NCBI GenBank assembly: GCA_930367215.1
Contig: OV884059.1
Span: 37,377,882-37,441,881, forward strand
DNA length: 64,000 nucleotides
Direction: 5' to 3'
Source: Pollenia angustigena
Taxonomy: Eukaryota; Arthropoda; Insecta; Diptera; Polleniidae
Part shown: piece by piece, positions 12,414-23,388 of the stretch
How the letters are laid out: every line of letters starts with the position of its first letter
Numbering within the stretch: the first letter of the stretch is position 1
Made by a program: the position numbers and the translations under genes
The notes under the pieces: model-generated
Databases searched by the model: none
What the model was told of the DNA's origin: nothing
The model's input: the letters and a program-made list of their open reading frames with translations, nothing else

Positions 12414-13441
12414 GTGCATTATTGCCGACCAATATTGTTTCAGTTTGCAAGGGAATCGGCAGAACTCATAAGGACCACGGTGAAGGACATTGAAGAACAA
12501 ATAAGCAAGATTAAGCCTACAAAGCTGCAAATTGGAGAAGGAAAATATATTGAATGCAATTACGAGTTCCACCTGACCATGTTTGACGGAAAAGTCGTCA
12601 ACGAACTGACAGGAACAACCTCAACAATGTCATGCCCGATTTGCAAAAAGAGTCAGAAGAACTTTGGTAATTTAAACGATTCTACAAAGAGGAGAATTAC
12701 GAATATGGAATGTCACCATTGCACGCAAGGATAAGGTGTATGGAATTCTTGCTAAAACTGGCGTATACCCTACCACAAGAGGAGGAAAACTTCGATGAAA
12801 ATACATCAATAAAGGATAAGGAAAAGATCAGAAAGAAGCAAATACAGGATGCTTTTTTTAAGCAAGTTGGACTAAAAGTAGACTGTCCCAAGCACGGATA
12901 CGGTAACTCAAACGATAGAAACACTTCTAGGAGATTTTTTGAAAATGATGAGGCAGTAACTAGAATCACTGAAATTGACAATCAAATCGTGAAAAGATTG
13001 GGAACGATCTTGGATGTTTTAAACTGCAAAGAAAATGTTAATTCTACAAAATATGGAGAATATGCGTCGAAAACTGCATCTCTTTTAGCAGAAATGTGTC
13101 CACAGAAGAAGTTGACCCCGACCGTCCATAAAATATTGATCATTGGCAAAGATATAATTGAGTACCAGTCTTTGCCAATTGGAGAGCTTTCTGAAGAAGC
13201 ACAGGCGTCTGTTAACAAATTTTATAAAAAATATACATTGCAGAACACATTCAAAGCATCAAGGGTAAGGCAAAATGAGGACCTCTTCAACATGTTGGCA
13301 GCATCTTCCGATCCACTTATTTCTTCCCTGCGGCATGTGAAGTCACGAATAGAGTTAGAAAATAATTATAGTTTAGAAATGGTTAGTCTTTTAGATATAC
13401 CTTCTCTTACGAATTGTGATGAATATTTTACAGAAAATTGA
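12414..13441 (+). pseudogene. RAG1/Transib-like transposase remnant, frameshifted
   Basis: Two frames form one protein. The first (12414-about 12668) has a CRPILFQF start, ELTGTTSTMSCPICKKSQ with a CxxC pair, then the frame shifts by one base. The second continues through YEYGMSPLHARIRC to 13441. It has a VDxPKxGYGNSNDxNT-type stretch, LTPTVHKILI, then LPIGELSEEAQASVNK and SSDPLISSLR. The last region resembles the segment of RAG1/Transib recombinases around the third catalytic acid (SEGNESGNK in RAG1). The first part starts on GTG with no ATG, so it is 5'-truncated. Assignment is by remembered motif similarity, not alignment. Confidence 0.55.
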
Positions 13442-13627
13442 AAAAGTAAATTTAAAAAAAAATCTTTTTTTTTTTAATTTGTTGGGTAATAATTTAAAAC
13501 ATAAAACCCTAAAGAAAAAAAAATAAAAACAATCTAAAAATGTAAAAATAATTTTTTTTAGTTACCATAAAATTGATTTTTCTACTAATTTTAACTTTGA
13601 TAACCCATAACTAGGCCCCTACAAAGC

Positions 13628-14975
13628 GTAGCACCCTTTCCAAACGCTTATTTCATAGGCTGAACAGTTATCTATCATATGCTGTTTAAACTGTTCAATT
13701 ATTTTTTTCGGTTCAAAAGATATGATTTTTGCAACGAAAGAAGATCTTGATCGTCTTCTAGGTGCTTTGCAGTTTCGCTGAATATGGCCAATCTTACCGC
13801 AATTATAGCATTTTGCAAGGCTTACATCACTGCCTCCTTTGTGTCCTTTACAATATTTCTTTCTTCTTCAGCGGCAAAATCAAGTTTTCGCACCTTATAC
13901 GCTTTCGGCGTTGAAATTATCCTTGCGGTTTCTTGAGCAAGGGCAAATGATACCGTCCGTAAGCGATGATTTCCCTGATGCTCATAGTTTTACATCAGCA
14001 TCTCGTATACCATTTACAAATGCTTCGGCCTTAAAGTGATCTAGCAAAGGATGAGTTTCACCTGGATAAGTAAGCTGCACCAAACGCTCAATCTCTAGTG
14101 CAAAATCCTGTAGCGTCTCGCTTGCCTTTTGCACTCGGCCCCGTAATTCCATCCTGTCTATTTCTTTTTTGTGCTCACCACCATATTTACGTTGCAGTGC
14201 TACCATAATTGTTTCTGCAACTTAATGGTACACTTTCTAGAATTTCAGCTGCAGTTCCTTTTAAAACCAGAATCAGCTCTATGGCTTTTTCTTCATTGTT
14301 CCAAGCATTTTGGTTGGCAACTGTGTCAAACTGGAACTTAAACACATTCAATGGTGAACTGCCGTCAAAACTTGGAGCTCATATTCTATTCGAGACTTCT
14401 GGAAAAACTCGATGCGCTCCGTCTTGACATTGAAGACTATTTACTTTTTCTTGCACATGGTGTAGTTTTCCATAACAGTAGAAATTTCTTGATGCTTCCC
14501 AAGTCTTTCATTAGTAGCCTGAAGTTTCTCGTTTGTCACTCTAAAATTTTCTTGAATTTCAGCTAAGATGGTGCTTGAATTTTCCTTTACCATTTTCTCC
14601 ATGTTTTTAGAATTTTCTACCATTTTTCTAGATGTTTCAGTCGAATTTTCTTTCATCATTTTCTCCATATTTTTAGAATTTTCATCCATTTTTCTAGATG
14701 TTTCAGCCGAATTTTCTTTCACCATTTTCTCCATATTTTTAGAATTTTCTTCCATTTTCTGCATCATAGCAGCAAACATTGTGCTAAGATCCATGTTGCT
14801 TGTTACTGCACGGGTAACAACTTCCATTTCTTCTTTTTAATCAAATTCAATATTGCGTCGCTTAAATTCATCGATTAGTCTTTTCTGCAGCTCAGCTTTA
14901 TTTCCTGCAGTAGGGAGATCCAACTTGCCCAACTCTTTCTTGAGCTGTTCAACTTTAAGCTCATCGAATTTCATT
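13628..14975 (-). pseudogene. LTR retrotransposon gag (SAP domain, coiled coil, zinc knuckle), frameshifted
   Basis: Reading down from an ATG at 14975, the N-terminus is a SAP-like domain (KLDLPTAGNKAELQKRL). After a frame break near 14838 comes a coiled coil made of three near-identical repeats (ENSKNMEKMVKEN type, about 14827-14441). A capsid-like part follows (14206-13982), then a CCHC zinc knuckle (CYNCGKIGHIQRNC, about 13825-13784). The frame ends near 13628. No protease or reverse transcriptase follows, so pol is lost. A putative primer-binding site and LTR edge lie just upstream at 15048-15064. Confidence 0.8.
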
Positions 14976-15047
14976 GTTGTTTGTATAGTTTTTTAATCTT
15001 TTTTTTATTTGTTTATTTATTTTATTTTCTCTTTTTTATTGCAATTT

Positions 15048-15061
15048 CACTTCTGACACCA
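15048..15061 (-). other. Putative tRNA primer-binding site of the LTR element
   Basis: On the minus strand TGGTGTCAGAAGTG lies two bases after an ...AACA end, the usual place of a primer-binding site after a 5' LTR ending in CA. The first gag ATG is 72 bases further. Which tRNA primes it is not determined. Confidence 0.5.
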
Positions 15062-15063
15062 AT

Positions 15064-15290
15064 TGTTACGTTTTTCCTTTAATAAACGCGTTTGAGTTCT
15101 TTTTGCTAATCCAAATAAATACACACGATGCCGTGCAATAAAGCCATAGGAAATAAAACCATATGGCTTTATTTCTCAATTCATTTATTTTATTTATTAC
15201 CACCATCCAAGTGCAATAAGACCATAATCGCTTAATAACCAAAGTGGAAATAAGGCCATAACAGTGTGATTGTTATGGTTACAAATTGAC
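15064..15290 (-). repeat. Putative LTR edge (TGTTACG terminus)
   Basis: Begins at TGTTACG on the plus strand directly beside the primer-binding site. The body has repeated AATAAGGCCATA-like motifs. The outer limit is not visible because no second LTR is in the window; the end given is approximate. Confidence 0.4.
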
Positions 15291-15386
15291 AAAAGAATGA
15301 GTTGCCATTGTCAAGTGTTAAAAAAATATTGTGCAGTAGGAGGAAGGGGGAGGGGAGGGAGTGGGTCCATGTTTACAAACGCCAAA

Positions 15387-15584
15387 GCATAGCCGGCCTT
15401 TTGCCGGGCGCAAGGATTTTCTCCTCTATGGTATAACAAATACCGGGTTCGCTAACTAAAGCTTTTCTGCATAGTCGGCCTTCGTTCAAAATCAAGGCAG
15501 ATTTTAGAAACTTTACTTAGCGAAACCGGTACTTGTTATACCATAGAGGAGAAAATCCTTGCGGCGGCCGAAGGCCTGCTATGC
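15387..15584. repeat. Long foldback: 68-69 bp arms, 61-base loop
   Basis: Arm 15387-15455 pairs with 15517-15584. The core ATTTTCTCCTCTATGGTATA is perfect, with scattered mismatches outside. GC-rich ends (GCCGGCC) stand out from the AT-rich surroundings. Probably a foldback element at the 5' side of the LINE that follows. Confidence 0.8.
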
Positions 15585-15599
15585 AGCATGATAAGGACC

Positions 15600-16720
15600 A
15601 TAGAGCTGAATTATCGGCTGTGACAGAAATTGTCATTAGTCTTTCTAGAAAATATAGCTAAGAAAGACTCCTCACTGCACGATGGGCGGGGTAGGCATCT
15701 GCTTAGGAAGCACCGAAAGAACGTTGATAGATTCGAACGAATCCACGGATCAGTCGGTGCTATCCTAGCCTTCCCTAACCTGCGGAATACACAGCAAGGG
15801 CTACTAAGGAATCAAATGTTGCCAGTAAGGACAACGAGTCCTCAGAAACCCCTGCTGTTGAATCCTCCAATGAAGAAGCGGATAACTAAAAGGAGGGTAA
15901 AGATTCAACACCTGGCCCTTTCAACCGTAAAAGTATGGTCGCAGCTAAGGGAGCTAGGCCTGTGAACTAATTATCCACTACTAGTCGCGCGATGAGGACT
16001 GAAAAGGCTGGTAGTCATAGTATGGATACCTCCACCTATAAAACCGGTGTAGGCCAATCAGAACAATGGACTCAGTGGACTAAGAGTCTCTCAAAAAGCT
16101 GAAATCGATGGGAGGGGTTGCGGTATTCAGACTTAGGTTTCCTAAAGATGATTGACCATAACAGCTTAAAAGTGGTGCAGACTAACTTGCACCACTGTGA
16201 AGCAGCCTCAATCGAATTAGCAACCCACCTCATCGATAACAACGTGGACGTGGCTTTAATCCAAGAGCCCTGGTTTAACAACACCCGGGTAGTTGGATTA
16301 AACGTCACGGGGTATACTTTGTTCGTACCCCAGAGAATTGAGCTAAATTTGTGATCTCTCATTCTAACAGTAATGGAGACCTCACGGTTGTGACAGGAGA
16401 AGCCAAGGTCATGTCACTAGCATCGGTATACTTGCCATACGAGGCTACCTGGTGAAAAAGTGCGAGAGTTGGTGGAGTACTCAGGCAGAAGCGGCTCGAG
16501 GCTAGTACTAGGTTGCGACGCCAATGCACACCATACCCAACGGGGAAGTGCCGACATCAATAAAAGAGGCGAGTCTATGTTTGATTTTATTGTTGCCAGC
16601 AATCTTTTTATTACATTGACGAACTGTAGGGAATTAGTGGAGGATTGGAGGGTGGCTTTGGGTTTTTCATTCTCTGAGCATAGTCGCCTGTCCATTAATT
16701 TAATGTAGGGAAGAGGATTG
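15600..16720 (+). pseudogene. Decayed LINE (R1/LOA-like) with endonuclease fragments
   Basis: A stretch more GC-rich than its surroundings. Frame 15630-15965 is a probable ORF1 remnant. From 16150 an AP-like endonuclease is visible in pieces: VVQTNLHHCEAASIELA, VDVALIQEPWF, LVLGCDANAHH and a terminal SEHSRL motif, broken by stops near 16353 and 16455. No reverse transcriptase follows; similarity ends near 16830. The QTNLHH..AALIQEPW signature suggests the R1/LOA/I group. Confidence 0.7.
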
Positions 16721-16842
16721 GAGTAACTTCTGATTGAGTTTCAAGAGGTATAAGGGAGATATTAGAAGAACGAAAAGGGACTCGTGGATTAAGTTTAGAG
16801 AGTCAATAGAATCTGTGAATGAGATGTCCAGGTTCAACGTAG

Positions 16843-16941
16843 AGTGAGAAAAACAGTTATTTGTTTCAATTTATGGCATTTTTGTTTCATTTCACACATT
16901 TCAATCGAAAATTTTCTCGACGCGAGAGTTACAGAACATGG
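16843..16941 (+). repeat. Partial copy of the TIR element seen at 60583-60682
   Basis: About 99 bases are nearly identical to 60583-60681, including GACGCGAGAGTTACAGAACA near the end. Only the right end of the element is present here. Confidence 0.8.
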
Positions 16942-17895
16942 GCACAGTTTAAAATTTCGTCTTCAAAGTTAACTTTATTTCTTAAAGCCTCGCAAAAATT
17001 TATACATATACATATTTAGTATTATTCTTTCAATGTTATTTCTGAATATATAAATATCGTGAAGTGGCAGATGATTTTCTTCAAATCTTAGGTTTGATAA
17101 TTCGAAATTGTCTAAAACCAATTTTTTCAAAAAATTGCGCCCCATTTGACAAAACAAAAATTTGAAGCGTTCTAAAAATATGTGCATACGAGCATCTTGA
17201 GATGGTATTTCGAAATTTATTGTGTTTACAATTTTCAATATGTTCTGCAGAAAGAGAAAAGATGAAATAAAATTAAATTTAGCGATTTTAAAATCTCCTT
17301 CAAAATCATTCAGTGTAAAATAATAACGACATGACAACCAACTTGTTGACGAATATTTCAAAATATTATGAGTTTCCGTTCCAAAATATTCTCGAAATGG
17401 GAGAAAGTCGTCTCTTTTACTAGAGCTTTTGCAGAAGTGGTTTCCTATATCTATAAAAAACTTGTCAATAAAACAGAAAATGCAAGCTTATGTATATGCT
17501 GCCACTGATACTTAATTTAGAATGTGGCATATGTAATCGTCCAATTAACAAGTACAAAGAAATCTATTCACAAAAGCGGAGTTTAGTGTTTGATGCAAAT
17601 GCTCTTGTAAAAGCATAAGCTCCGTTTATATTCATTAGACAGTAAATACAAGTTTCCATTTTATTTCAAATAATAATAGCTCTGTTTCTTTACTTTTTGG
17701 GTAAAGTTCGTGATTAGAGCAAGCATAAATTTCTCTCATAAAGAGACAAAATTACACAAAAGTACGGCAACAGAAAAAACCAAATTTTAAGCACAAAATA
17801 AAACGTCAGTGTTTTTTGACAGTCTTAACAAAACAATAAAAGTTTGCGCCACTTTTGTAAAATAAGAAACAATAAAATACTTACATATATAAAAA

Positions 17896-18131
17896 ATGGA
17901 TCCTTCATTGACCATTTGTTGTTCTCCAGGTACATATAAAGTAATAAAAAATGGTAAGTTCCCCTGTAAATTTGTTTAAAAAAGTTTTTTGTTTTATAAT
18001 ACATACTTATGAATATTCATGTTTTAGATGAAAAATACAGAATGCAGGTGACGCACGATGTGTTGGCAGAGCAGGGGAGCTCATTTAGCCAAATAATTTT
18101 TGCGGAGTCAGAGTCGCATGAAGGTTGTTAG
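17896..18131 (+). CDS. Candidate two-exon small gene (53 codons), unknown function
   Basis: ATG at 17896 opens a 58-base exon that ends exactly at a strong donor (G|GTAAGT, 17953/17954). A 74-base intron ends in a T-rich acceptor (GTTTTAG|AT, 18027/18028). Joining keeps the frame and gives 53 residues ending at TAG 18129-18131. The middle reads DEKYRMQVTHDVLAEQG. An alternative donor at 18123 could splice to 18187 and change the last residues. No domain recognised. The intron is of usual fly size. Nothing else in the sequence proves expression. Confidence 0.35.
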
Positions 18132-18427
18132 TTATAAATTTAGATAACTTTATATCAAAGTAAAGTATTTGTATTTAAATTATTAGAACCGCAGGAAAAT
18201 ATTCACATCCAATGTTGAAACAAATGGTAATATAAATAAATAGTACCACAATCATAAGAAACTAATTCAGCTTTGTCTATCAGGTATGTTCTAGGTTTCG
18301 ACTCGAATTGAAAACGAACAATTTTTTAAATCAACATAATTCATAAATTGGTGTTCTCAAATCAGCATGTTGTATTCGAAGTTTATATTAGAAAAAAATT
18401 TTTGTTGAACTTAAGATCGCTAATTTG

Positions 18428-18925
18428 CTAACCTCAGCATGATAGAAATATCTAATATTTTTTAAAAATCGTGAAAGCTGTAAAGGATCACAGGAAAAAT
18501 CGCTTCTATTGCAAACTTTTAAACAAACGCTAAAATTTTTTTGGAAATTGCTAAATAAATGGGTTAAAAAAAACAAAATGTCGGAAAATAACAAAAAATA
18601 GCAAAAATTCGCCAAAATTTTTAATATATCAAACCAGCCATAAAATTGATTAAAAGTCCCTAAGACTATAAGGAATGGCAAAAATTCGTTAAAAATTGTT
18701 AAATTCGCGGAGATTCGCAAAAATTTGCTAACAGCATGATAGAAAATCTACTATTTATTAAAAATCGTGAAAGCTGTAAAGAATCAGAAATCTTACAGAA
18801 ACAAATCGCTTCTATTGCGAACATGGCCGAAATTCGCGAAAAATTGCAAAATTTTAAACAAACCCTAATTTGAGATCGCTAAATCGATTAAAAAAACACA
18901 AATTGTCTGAAAATAACATAATAAT
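18428..18925 (+). repeat. Diverged tandem duplication (about 300 bp period)
   Basis: CAGCATGATAGAAAT..AAAAATCGTGAAAGCTGTAAA followed by AATCGCTTCTATTGC occurs from 18428 and again from 18725. Copies differ by small indels. The minus-strand frame of 18388-18720 follows from the repeat and is not supported as a gene. Confidence 0.6.
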
Positions 18926-19170
18926 ATGAGCTTTAATTACATCATAATCAATGAAAAATTTGATTTTAAATTTATGGCTAGTTAGGGCCTTTTGTGTTTT
19001 AGATAACGATAACTTTTTGATTTAATTGGATAAAGAAGATTTACAGCTGAAAACAAAATTTATTTTTTTGTTAAAATGTTATCACATATAAGAATTAAAA
19101 TCAATTCGTTTTACTTTCACCAACCCATTACTACTCTAATTGAAAACGACTAAAAACATGTGGATGTGAA

Positions 19171-19378
19171 ATGCAGAACTGTTAATTTTTAATTTTTTAT
19201 ATTCTTTAATTAGGCATGAGTTCATCAAATTTAATTTTCATTAAATTATTTTCACTGAGGGAAGGAATTTTACAACTTGGAATTTTTTCCTTCCCTCAGT
19301 GAAAATAATTTAATGAAAATTTAATTTGATGAACTCAAGCCTAATTAAAGAATATCAAAAATTAAAAATTAACAGTTC
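19171..19378. repeat. Inverted repeat, about 90-bp arms
   Basis: Arms around 19171-19268 and 19285-19378 pair over their full length (AACTGTTAATTTTTAAT ... ATTAAAAATTAACAGTT). A further copy of the right arm lies at 19788-19867 and continues after a MITE at 20078. The whole 19171-20100 block looks like a rearranged TIR element. Confidence 0.75.
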
Positions 19379-19649
19379 AACTAAAATCATAATTGTTCTT
19401 AAAATAGCTATGTCACAAGCTCTAATGTTTACATTTGTACTTTAATTTGTTCAAATAAAATGTCGACGAAAGTGGGCAAGAAAACAAAATAAACAAATGT
19501 ATTCAGGTTTTCAAGACAAAGTCTTGACAGAAAGAATACGAAAAAACAGAGGAAAGGAGGCAACATCTAATTTGAAATGTAAGTGATAATAACAGAAAAT
19601 TTCGAACCACCTGCAAAACTAGTTAAAGATTAATATTTGACTGTTGGAT

Positions 19650-19775
19650 AACGGGCACAGCAGTGGTGCAGTGGGTAGAACTCAAAGATCTTCCGACGAA
19701 AGAATGTGGTGATTCTGGAAACATGTAAAGATCAACCCCGGTTGAAATCCCAGCTCAGCCAGGAAAAGTTATCAA
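19650..19775 (+). repeat. tRNA-derived SINE-like sequence
   Basis: A-box-like TGGTGCAGTGG (near 19669) and B-box-like GGTTGAAATCC (near 19740), about 65 bases apart. It lies between the inverted-repeat copies at 19378 and 19788. Confidence 0.45.
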
Positions 19776-19868
19776 TAAATTTTAACTAAAAAATTCCAAG
19801 TTGTAAAATTCCTTCCCTCAGTGAAAATAATTTAATGAAAATTAAATTTGATGAACTCAAGCCTAATT

Positions 19869-20069
19869 CAAGGCGAATTAACTACAGGTGGTGTCGAAAC
19901 GGCATCTGATTTTGACAGTTCGGGTTTATTTGTTTTGTTAGTGTTTTGCTAATAATGGTTGACGTTTCGAGCTAATGGCACTAACAATGCAATGCAAAAA
20001 ACCGTATGTTGTTTCTGTTGTTTTTGGATTGTTGTAGTTCCGACACCGCCTGTAGTTGAATTCGCCTTG
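19869..20069. mobile_element. hAT-like MITE, 8-bp duplication GCCTAATT
   Basis: 201 bp with termini CAAGGCGAATT.../...AATTCGCCTTG and pairing over about 30 bp. Flanked by GCCTAATT at 19861-19868 and 20070-20077. It is inserted in one arm of the inverted-repeat element. The interior is shared with the element at 5494. Confidence 0.85.
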
Positions 20070-20163
20070 GCCTAATTAAAGAATATCAAAAATGAAGAAT
20101 AAGAATTTTATTCTCTCAAACCCGCTCTCATTTACACAAATCCCGAGGGATTCCAAAGTAGAG

Positions 20164-20388
20164 CAAGGTATATTTACACAAGGTAAACTCGTTGGCCCAT
20201 ATGTTTGTCAGCTGATTACCCCTAGTTGGAGCCTTAACGTCAAATTTCGTGTATATGAGAAAAAATTTGTACATGTGTGCGTTAAATTGTTTTGGTTTTA
20301 TATGGAGACAATTTTGACAATTCGGTTCCTTTTATAGAGCAGCATGTATACACTCCCAAATGAGTCTACCTTGTGTAAATATACCTTG
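20164..20388. mobile_element. hAT-like MITE, 8-bp duplication AAGTAGAG
   Basis: 225 bp; 27-bp TIRs beginning CAAGGTATATTTACACAAGG with one mismatch. Flanked by AAGTAGAG at 20156-20163 and 20389-20396. It shares only the CAAGG terminus with its neighbour at 19869. Confidence 0.88.
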
Positions 20389-20589
20389 AAGTAGAGTAAA
20401 GAAACAAAGCTAATGGGTTTGAAAAATTAGGAAATAGTACCAAATGAGTCACGGGGGTACCAGCGTACTTTTTTGCTTAAAATTGTATCAAAAACAGTAC
20501 AATTGTACCAACTTTATAACCGTGATGTATACCCTTTCCACCTGTGATGAAGGGTATACAAATATTCTGATAACGGGGTTTCCAATAAG

Positions 20590-20960
20590 AACTTGACAAC
20601 ATTTTTTTTTAATAAAAACCATTTGAAATATTTCCAAAACTTTATGATCGACTTGAAATACATGGTGGCCGGAATGTGCTGTATGGTTTGAATTCTTTAT
20701 AACTTTTTTATTTATTATTCTTTCTTTTTTTCAGCATTTTGTGAAGGAAGCTTGGGGAATTAATTATAAATCATTTTACACGATCGAACAACGTTCAAAA
20801 ATAATTAAGTTTTATTTTTCAAACCAACAGTCTATTGAGTTGACACAGCGTGCATATCGGCGTCATTTTAATGTGCGCATTGCAACCTCAGCGTCCTGAG
20901 CGTTTAACAGTGATTCGGTAACACATTTCGGCCGTAACGGCTGCTACTTCTAGTCTAGTC
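20590..20960 (+). pseudogene. Mariner-like transposase N-terminal fragment
   Basis: Around 20780-20900 the sequence encodes YTIEQRSKIIKFYFSNQQSI and LTQRAYRRHFNVR, the first helix-turn-helix region of mariner-type transposases. No catalytic part is present. Upstream (20590-20780) is probably its terminal region. Confidence 0.6.
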
Positions 20961-20989
20961 TCTTGTATTGATCAGACGTGTTTTGATGG

Positions 20990-21369
20990 ATCCTCCACCT
21001 AATACTCTGTGCTCAAAGTGTTTTAAATCGCTTAAAAACAATTTTATTTCCTGACTCTTTTTTTTGTGCCAATATTGATGATAAATGTATTGGATTATTT
21101 AATGCAAATAAAAATGTTGTGTTTAATTGCTGTGATTGTCTTAATGTGACTTCAAATCTTATTTCGCATATTTCATCGTTGACAAGTGAAGTGAGAGAGT
21201 TAAAAGAAATGCTTATGTCATCAGTTAAAAATGAGTTGAATATTTTAAGAGAAGAATTCGTTAAGTTTTCTAAAAATAGTGAAAAGGAATTCAAAAATAA
21301 CCTTCAGAAAACTCCGTTTAACAGTAAAGGTGCTATTGTTAAACGAAGAGAGCTTACTAATAATCTTGA
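20990..21369 (+). pseudogene. LINE ORF1 N-terminal fragment (Cys-rich, coiled coil)
   Basis: Starts with CSKCFKSLKNN, then after a frame break CANIDDKCIGLF and NCCDCLNV. The cysteine spacing resembles the PHD-like zinc finger of CR1/jockey ORF1 proteins. A coiled coil follows (VRELKEMLMSSVKNELN). It stops where the poly(T) of the next LINE begins. Confidence 0.55.
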
Positions 21370-21388
21370 TTTTTTTTTTTTTTTTTTA
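21370..21388 (-). other. Poly(A) tail of the minus-strand LINE (19 T on the plus strand)
   Basis: A run of 19 T marks the 3' end of the LINE read on the minus strand, integrated into the ORF1 fragment to its left. Confidence 0.75.
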
Positions 21389-22577
21389 ATTTTTATTTAA
21401 AACGATACTTCATTCTTAATGCTAAAAACCTGCTAAGCCACATGGCTTGTCTGCAGGTAATTAATGTTAATAAAAAAGTATTTTAACAATTATACTTCAT
21501 TGCGAGTTTAAAAAATTATTTTTATAAATTCTCTTTCTATTCGCCTCATTTGTGATATTTCTCAGGTTGGTTGGCAGTTCATTGAGGATTGTGGGTAAGA
21601 TGACATCTAACGTTCGATCTCCATAGCTATTTTTTGTGTGTTTTACCTTAAATCATCCCTCTGAGCGTAGTCTGGTGTTGTACGAATGGTCGATTCTTTC
21701 AAGAGAACTGTAGTCTTTTAGTTCCGTTAGAACTGTTAATCGATATATGCTTTCTATATTTAGTATTTTCAGATGATATGGTAGGCTTCTAGAATGGTAG
21801 TTGTTGTGATTGTTTTCTAGATTAGTGCCTACAATTAATTGTTGATTGGTGATATTTCCGCTGTTGTTGCTGGTTGTATTGTTGTTGTTTCTGCTTATGT
21901 TGTTGTTGTTTGAGTTGATCGTGTTGGTGCTGTTGACATTGGTGACATTGATGTTCGTGCTGTTGTTGTTAATGCTGTTGTCGTTGTTGATGTTTTGATT
22001 GGTGATGTTGTTGTTAGTGCTGTTGTTGTTGATGCTGCTGCTGTTGATACTGTTATTGCTATTATTGTTGGTTATGCTAGTGTTGTCGTTGTTGTTGTTG
22101 TTTATGTGATTGTTAATGATGTTGTTTTATTCAGTGCTGTTGGTGATGATATTGTTATTGATGTTATTTGGTTCATTGTTGTTGTAATGCCTATTATTCT
22201 GATTTATCCTTAAGATTCTTAGGACTCGATTTTGAGTTTGTTGTAGCATTTTACAGTGGGATGAGTTTCCCCAAGCCGATATGCCATGCCTTATGTACGA
22301 TTCCGCTAACGCAAAGTATGCCTGGCGGAGTACACTGTACGGTGTAGAGTAGCTCAAATGGTATAAGGAAAAGGCAGCTTTACATAGTTTCTTTTGTAAT
22401 TCTATTATATGTATTTTCCACTTGAAGGTATCGTCTATATGCACCCCTAAGTATTCGTAGCGATTCACTAGTTCAATTGTTGTGCTACAAGCATCGTTGC
22501 TGTCCTCATTTGTTTTGTTATGTATGCACTCTATATTATGGTATTTTAATTTAATATTAGATATACACTCAATTCAC
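21389..22577 (-). pseudogene. Minus-strand LINE: ORF2 C-terminus and 3' UTR
   Basis: The C-terminal end of ORF2 (NRYEYLGVHIDDTFKWKIHI, then AESYIRHGISAWGNSS) is at about 22577-22210. The gene ends in an Asn-rich tail. The 3' UTR (21840-22190) is dominated by GTT/GTTGAT repeats. It joins the reverse-transcriptase piece at 23212-23388 across an inserted TIR element. Confidence 0.8.
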
Positions 22578-22579
22578 AT

Positions 22580-23209
22580 GAGGGCTTTTACGACGTCGTT
22601 TTATCTTGATTCCCTTTTAAAGCAACTTCCAAAATCTCTTTGCGTTCATACGATGATTTTTGGTTGCATGTCTTTTTTTTATTTACAGTATGGCCTTGAT
22701 TACCCGTCATTCGATTAACCGGCAGCTTCAATAAAATGGAAAACAAACATTTTTTTGCACTGATTTAAATTGCCTCTATTATCCGAAATTATAAACAAAT
22801 TATCTTTTTTTCGTTAAATTTTGAACAATCAAAAGAAATTTAAATAAACGAAGAAAGAGAATATCTTAACGGTGTGGAAGCATGTTCTGCCAAATTTACT
22901 TTTTTCCTCATGTTTACATAATAAAACGTTATATATTTACATAAAATAAGAAACACACCAAAAAAAATAAATAATCAAGAATTCTGCCGATCCCGTCTAT
23001 TATCGATAATCGAGGTCTCACTGTATTTTCAACCACACACTTCAAAGTAAGAAAAAGAATAAAACGTAAACAGAAAAAGTTAAAAGAGAAATGTAAAAAA
23101 CGACATGCAAAATACAAAACGAGACATTTTGTTAACCCCTCTTTCTTTTCTACACCGCTCACCAGCAAACCAAAAGAGACGTCGACAAAGCGACGTCGTA
23201 AAAGCCCTC
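22580..23209. mobile_element. TIR element (GAGGGCTTTTACGACGTCG) inserted in the LINE
   Basis: Inverted termini GAGGGCTTTTACGACGTCG and CGACGTCGTAAAAGCCCTC. AT on both sides may be a 2-bp duplication. No transposase of its own. A second, pogo-like element sits inside. Confidence 0.75.
22686..23023. mobile_element. pogo/Tigger-like element, TA duplication
   Basis: 338 bp, beginning CAGTATGGCCTTGATTACCC and ending AATCGAGGTCTCACTG, flanked by TA (22684-22685, 23024-23025). Terminal CAGT and the ACCTCGATTA-like motif fit the pogo/Tigger group. Nested in 22580-23209. Confidence 0.75.
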
Positions 23210-23211
23210 AT

Positions 23212-23388
23212 CTAAACTGAGTGTTACTCACGTAAGGTTGTCTAATGTGCATAACTTTAGTTTTCGAGGCGTTTATCACTAATCCATTATCACGGCACCA
23301 TTTACATATTGTATCGAGTTGGTTTTGCATTATTTTGGTGGCGATCTCAATGTTTTTGTTGGTCACAATGATTGCTGTATAATCAGCA
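23212..23388 (-). pseudogene. Minus-strand LINE: reverse-transcriptase catalytic region (YADY)
   Basis: Encodes YADYTAIIVTNKN, then QNQLDTICKWCRDNGLVINA. The catalytic YADD has become YADY, so the enzyme would be dead. The upstream part (NEMLNTLNECHSYA) is at 40462-40520, on the far side of the TA-flanked element; rejoining at the TA restores the reading frame. Confidence 0.85.

Noticed and set aside
14568..14840. Plus-strand ORF with Phe-rich repeats
   Set aside because: Antisense of the gag coiled-coil repeats.
16975..17361. 128-codon minus-strand ORF
   Set aside because: No domain, AT-rich codons only, no neighbouring exon evidence; left unannotated.
18388..18720. 110-codon minus-strand ORF
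   Set aside because: Lies in a diverged tandem duplication, no domain.
21995..22213. Val-rich ORF
   Set aside because: Translation of a GTT/GTTGAT simple repeat in the LINE 3' UTR.
22127..22213. Extended Asn-rich C-terminus as a regulatory domain
   Set aside because: It reads into the simple repeat that follows; no sign of selection.
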